Below are positions 60,500 to 64,000 of a stretch of DNA of 64,000 nt, one piece after another (positions within the stretch are counted from its first letter, which is position 1; each line of letters starts with the position of its first letter). Origin of the DNA: an uncultured Bacilli bacterium (GTDB lineage Bacteria; Bacillota_I; Bacilli_A; RF39; UBA660); the NCBI GenBank assembly GCA_934086485.1, contig CAKOIF010000001.1:79743-143742 (forward strand), given 5' to 3'. The notes under the pieces are model-generated. The model saw only the letters and a list, made by a program, of their open reading frames with translations. It was not told the origin of the DNA and did not search any database. The position numbers were made by a program, and so were the translations under genes.

Positions 60500-62131
60500 T
60501 TATTCTACTACAGTGTAAACATCATTATATGTTCCACTGCCTGATAACTTGGCTTTAGAGGATAAAGAAATCACTGGACGGACTCCGATACTGTAACTCA
60601 CACGATATGAATTAAAATACCCTGCTAAGTGAATATAAAACTCATACGCACCACCACTAGATAAAAAATTTGAAGACGAACCTGTCCAATAAGGTTGTCC
60701 AGTGTATAGATAATATGAATTATTACCGCTTCCATATACACCCCCTGCAAATGCAACCTCATCCACAGTAATTAAACCGACAGGGTAATTTAATTTTTTA
60801 TTTCCAACAGTGCTTTTTTCTGCTGTGAATTTATCTGCCACATTAGTACAAATTAATTGTGGATTCTTATAAGTATTAAGTCTACCATATGCTCCATAAA
60901 AATAATTTATTCCAGTTGATTCCCAAGTAGTTGTTTGTTCTGATGAGGCACCCCTGTCATTACAAAATATTTGATTTTGTGACACTAATGGATTATCTTT
61001 TAATGTCGTTCCTTCATACCAGTTTTCTATTGCTATTTTTATTGTACTTGGTGTACTATTGCCCATTTGTTCTCCAACTGTATACATATAACCAACATAT
61101 TCAGCCTTATCTCTACTACTATTAAAAGTACTAGTTCCTATTTGTGTGTTAGTTCCAGTCATATATACTCCATTGCTTCCAGTTACTGATGCATTATCAC
61201 TTGGTTTAGCTGTCCCGGAATATATCATTCTAATTGAACCATCGCCATTTATTCGAATTATTCTCCAATAAATATCATTTTCGTTTTCTTTTCCATATTT
61301 TACCCAGTTATTGTCTACTGCACCCCTAAAATAATATGATGTGCCTAAGTCATCAGGTGCAGAAAACATACCTTTATCACTTGCTGTAGTTACAATACTA
61401 AAATCAGGTTTTGTCTTACTTTCTATTTGTGATTTAGCCTCTGCTACTGAAGAAGCACCAGTACTTTTTAATAATACATAATCGCCACCTAGTATAGGTT
61501 CATTAAATGAACAATTTGTATTAGCTACTTTAATATTACCTTTAAAAGTTTTACCAACTACATTATCTTGAATAACATCTAAATTATAATATTTAGCAGT
61601 AAAAGACCAATTTTCTAAAATATTTGTATCTGTAGAAATTTTTACACTGCTTATTAATGTAACTGAACTAGAACCAGATACATCTATTTCACTAAAAGAA
61701 TTTCCTTTATCTGAAGTACCACTTAAAGTAAATTCTTTTAAACCTGCATTTGTTGCTCCACTACTTGGAGTATATGCAGTACTTGGGATATATACTAAAT
61801 CATAAGAACAATACACTTTTTTAAGCCCATTTGCATCTAATGACACATTTATATTACTACCTGTATTTGAGACATATGAACTATAATCATTACTTGCATT
61901 TGCTACATCTAATTTATCATTATCAAGCGTTATAGATAATGCTCCGGTACCATTTGTAGTAAATATATATGAATTAGTATTAATATTACCTGATACAGTG
62001 TTATTATTTTTTATTTCAATTCCACCAAAATAAGCATAAGAAATACCCACTATAATGGTAACTATTAATAATATACCTATTGTTATTAATAAACCAACTC
62101 TATTTTCAATTATTTTATTTTTTAATTTCAT
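60500..62131 (-). CDS. Surface protein 2 with anchor and ..VRP.. C-terminal domain
   Basis: 543 residues. N-terminal signal-anchor LLITIGILLIVTIIVGISYAYF, then an Ig-like beta-rich part (NTNSYIFTTNGTGALSITLDN ... SSVTLISSVKISTD), a central YYFRGAVDNNWVKYG and YWRIIRINGDGSIRMIYSG, and the end GRLNTYKNPQLICTNVADK, KLNYPVGLITVDEV, SIGVRPVISLSSKAKLSGSG. The C-terminal half aligns with the neighbour at 58278-60467 by the same landmarks (CNDR, YPVGL, GVRP) but the residues between are different. RBS AGAAAGG. Terminators and genes around it show separate transcription. Confidence 0.72.
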   Translation of the reverse strand: MKLKNKIIENRVGLLITIGILLIVTIIVGISYAYFGGIEIKNNNTVSGNINTNSYIFTTNGTGALSITLDNDKLDVANASNDYSSYVSNTGSNINVSLDANGLKKVYCSYDLVYIPSTAYTPSSGATNAGLKEFTLSGTSDKGNSFSEIDVSGSSSVTLISSVKISTDTNILENWSFTAKYYNLDVIQDNVVGKTFKGNIKVANTNCSFNEPILGGDYVLLKSTGASSVAEAKSQIESKTKPDFSIVTTASDKGMFSAPDDLGTSYYFRGAVDNNWVKYGKENENDIYWRIIRINGDGSIRMIYSGTAKPSDNASVTGSNGVYMTGTNTQIGTSTFNSSRDKAEYVGYMYTVGEQMGNSTPSTIKIAIENWYEGTTLKDNPLVSQNQIFCNDRGASSEQTTTWESTGINYFYGAYGRLNTYKNPQLICTNVADKFTAEKSTVGNKKLNYPVGLITVDEVAFAGGVYGSGNNSYYLYTGQPYWTGSSSNFLSSGGAYEFYIHLAGYFNSYRVSYSIGVRPVISLSSKAKLSGSGTYNDVYTVVE

Positions 62132-62413
62132 AATAAAAATACCTTTCTACTATCTATTAAAATGATACCACATTTTAATAATTTCTAAAAGTATTTTTTT
62201 ATAAAAAATATTTTTTTACTATTAGGTTTATACTTTAAAAACTTAATTTCATATTTTAAACTATATAAATAGTTTTTTGTTTTTCCTCTATTAACGTACT
62301 ATTTTAGTATATTATTCATTTTACTTTATGTAATTTTATTATCTTTCATAAAAAAAAGAAATGTATATTTGTGGAAAGTCTTGCCAAGGATAAATCTTAA
62401 AACTTTTTAGTGT

Positions 62414-62458
62414 ATTAAAAAATGCAAAAAATTTTTATTTTTAATTTATTTGCATTTT
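62414..62458 (-). terminator. Terminator of the 62579-64000 gene
   Basis: AAAATGCAAA pairs with TTTGCATTTT over a long AT-rich loop, with a T run on the minus strand. The spacer 62132-62578 holds no gene that I can support; upstream of the 60500-62131 start a TGGTATCAT extended -10 is seen near 62163-62171. Confidence 0.6.
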
Positions 62459-62578
62459 CATATTTTTTAATCTTAAATATGTATTTTTTAGATAAAATTC
62501 ATATAATATTTGGCTAGTATTTACCTAGATTTATCAAAAGTGTCCGTCAATTAGATGACTCAGTTAACTAGTCTTATT

Positions 62579-64000
62579 TTAACCTATTCTATATGGATTT
62601 GAAGAACTTCCATCTCCTGTACCCACAATTTGTAGTATACTAGAATCTAGATAAAATGTCGGACGAACTGAAAATGGTTTGCCAACAACTCCATTGAGGT
62701 CAACAAAACCTGTTGAACGAAAGTTAGAAATAGTATTAGGATTTGAAGAGCAAGGGGAAAGTAGCCATTCTGCACCCATAAATGAAAAAGTCTTTTGTGA
62801 TGTAAATAACCAATCATTATCTTTACAATCAGCGTAGTAATCATTGCCCCAATTGTACAGTGCTAAGGCCCTACAATCGGATTTGGTTGTCATAGAACCG
62901 CCAATAGTTGCATACCCATAATCACTCGGATAAATTAATCCTACTTTTGCATATATACTACTTGTATTACCACTATATATTGCACTTGTATTTCTTTCCT
63001 CTCTATATATACCTTCAGCAGTTAAAGTTTTGGAATTTGATGAACTCGCTCCTCCTAAATGCCATTTTGCATTTGCTACCCCACTAGATAACTTACTATT
63101 TACATTTGAAGTACCTAATAAAGTAGTCAAATACGTTTCATTTAATTCTGTTTTAAGTGATGCCGTGCTCCAATCATTTCCTCCTGAATTCCATTCTTTT
63201 CCGCCTTCGCCACCATAGCTATTAGTATCTATTACTTTTAATAATTTTTTAGAGCCATTACTTGTAGTTCCATCATTTGAGGAGTCTTCATCAAATAATC
63301 CTATTATTCTAAATAGTAATGAACTATCTGAACAAGTGCCTTCAGTTTTATTATCCAAACAAATATAATTATTCGGATCTGCTCCTTCATATCTAATTCC
63401 TTTTTCATCAAAGATATCACTATTATTTGCTACAAAAACTGTTTGAAATGATTTGCCTACTATTTTCTCCCCTATAGTAGAACCACTTCCCAGTGTTAAA
63501 TAAGCATTTAACATTTTATCCATAGTGGAGCCATTACCTAAACTTCCTTCATCTTTATCTATCCATAGATATAAACTATAAGTTTTAGTTCCAGAACTAA
63601 CTGTTCCACTTCCTACACTAAATCCATTTTTTAGTGTTTCATTTTTAATAGATAATAATTGTTTTTGAATAGTACTATCTAATGTATATTCATCTGATAT
63701 AAGTGTTCCAGTTGTTGGAGTACTACCATCCTCAACTAAAGCATATTTTAATGCTTTAATTGGCATTGTATTAGAACTATTTGGTACAAGAAGTAAATTA
63801 AATGATTGACTAGTATTACAATTATTTGTTATAGTAACTGAAGTTTTATATGTATCAGAACTTAATGCTTTACTATCAGATATAGGTACAGCATATTCAT
63901 TAGATATTGTAATATTATCTGAAGATAACTGAAGTGACATACAAAGTGCTGCCCCATTTATTGTAACATTAGTATTTGCATTATTATTAGAACTAGCAAC
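62579..64000 (-). CDS. Surface protein 3 (5' end beyond window)
   Basis: The frame is open to base 64000, so the start is outside the window; the Met at 63940 is internal. The first 170 residues repeat those of the neighbour at 58278-60467, with near-identical DNA. The rest is unlike it and matches instead the end of the protein at 19867-21270: RYEGADPNNYICLDNKT, SLLFRIIGLFDED, WSTASLKTELNETYLT, VGLIYPSDYGYA, WLLSPCSSNPNT, FSVRPTFYLDSS, SSNPYRIG. The mixture of a shared N-terminus with a borrowed C-terminal domain shows modular exchange. Confidence 0.72.
   Translation of the reverse strand, partial: VASSNNNANTNVTINGAALCMSLQLSSDNITISNEYAVPISDSKALSSDTYKTSVTITNNCNTSQSFNLLLVPNSSNTMPIKALKYALVEDGSTPTTGTLISDEYTLDSTIQKQLLSIKNETLKNGFSVGSGTVSSGTKTYSLYLWIDKDEGSLGNGSTMDKMLNAYLTLGSGSTIGEKIVGKSFQTVFVANNSDIFDEKGIRYEGADPNNYICLDNKTEGTCSDSSLLFRIIGLFDEDSSNDGTTSNGSKKLLKVIDTNSYGGEGGKEWNSGGNDWSTASLKTELNETYLTTLLGTSNVNSKLSSGVANAKWHLGGASSSNSKTLTAEGIYREERNTSAIYSGNTSSIYAKVGLIYPSDYGYATIGGSMTTKSDCRALALYNWGNDYYADCKDNDWLFTSQKTFSFMGAEWLLSPCSSNPNTISNFRSTGFVDLNGVVGKPFSVRPTFYLDSSILQIVGTGDGSSSNPYRIG
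63475..64000. repeat. Near-identical 526-bp repeat, copy 2
   Basis: Aligned without gaps to 59855-60380; may continue past the window edge. Confidence 0.85.

Overview
The window is a very AT-rich chromosomal segment of a low-GC Gram-positive (Bacillota) bacterium with the standard code, since TGA ends genes such as the one at 12868-13578. Cell-wall genes (MurF-like, Ddl, FtsW/RodA, GlmS), sigma-A, ComE proteins and a SpoVIF-like protein argue against a wall-less mycoplasma. I favour an uncultured gut Bacilli/RF39-like or related Firmicute; this is inference from gene content and style, not a database match. Layout: 0-5 kb holds peptidoglycan precursor genes, then a secreted thioester/SpaA-like protein with a small sortase. 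5-9 kb is a dnaG-rpoD-trmK operon with a convergent YqfQ-like gene and a broken Rpn-type nuclease gene. 10-15.6 kb carries transformation genes (comGB-like, prepilin peptidase, comEA, comEC). 15.8-19.6 kb holds a transglutaminase-like protein, an amidoligase and a decayed zinc-ribbon gene. 19.8-27.4 kb has a surface protein, ackA, an SDR, an ABC transporter behind a leader terminator, and SseB-like genes. 27.4-38 kb contains ftsW, two half-size M3-like peptidases, a glmS ribozyme with glmS, and large unknown proteins. 38-44 kb contains lemA/DUF2207, four tRNAs (Lys, Ile, Glu, Ser), trmB, a degenerate ZnuA-like lipoprotein and yidD. 43.4-48 kb is rnc-smc and a DNA-binding protein. 48-57.9 kb, mostly minus strand, has a secreted PIG-L deacetylase, a C26 amidase, a ZIP transporter, a type III toxin-antitoxin locus on the plus strand, a second amidoligase, YbhN, DUF1015 and SpoVIF-like genes. 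58-64 kb is an array of three large surface proteins with related but hypervariable C-terminal domains. Most notable points: (1) a CptIN/ToxIN-like type III toxin-antitoxin locus at 51025-51716, with two 50-nt RNA repeats whose pseudoknot stem covaries perfectly, an internal terminator, then the toxin gene; (2) a family of surface proteins with C-type-lectin-like, ..VRP.. ended C-termini, one with a GC-rich, NNY-codon-rich, hairpin-bearing end that resembles a retroelement-diversified variable region, plus a startless truncated copy at 51953-52435; (3) two amidoligases with nearby or same-window transglutaminase-like, gamma-glutamyl cyclotransferase-like and C26 amidase genes; (4) an identically spaced two-box element upstream of both dnaG-rpoD and comEA-comEC that resembles a sigma-H promoter. 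All identifications were made by eye from translated motifs; no search was run.
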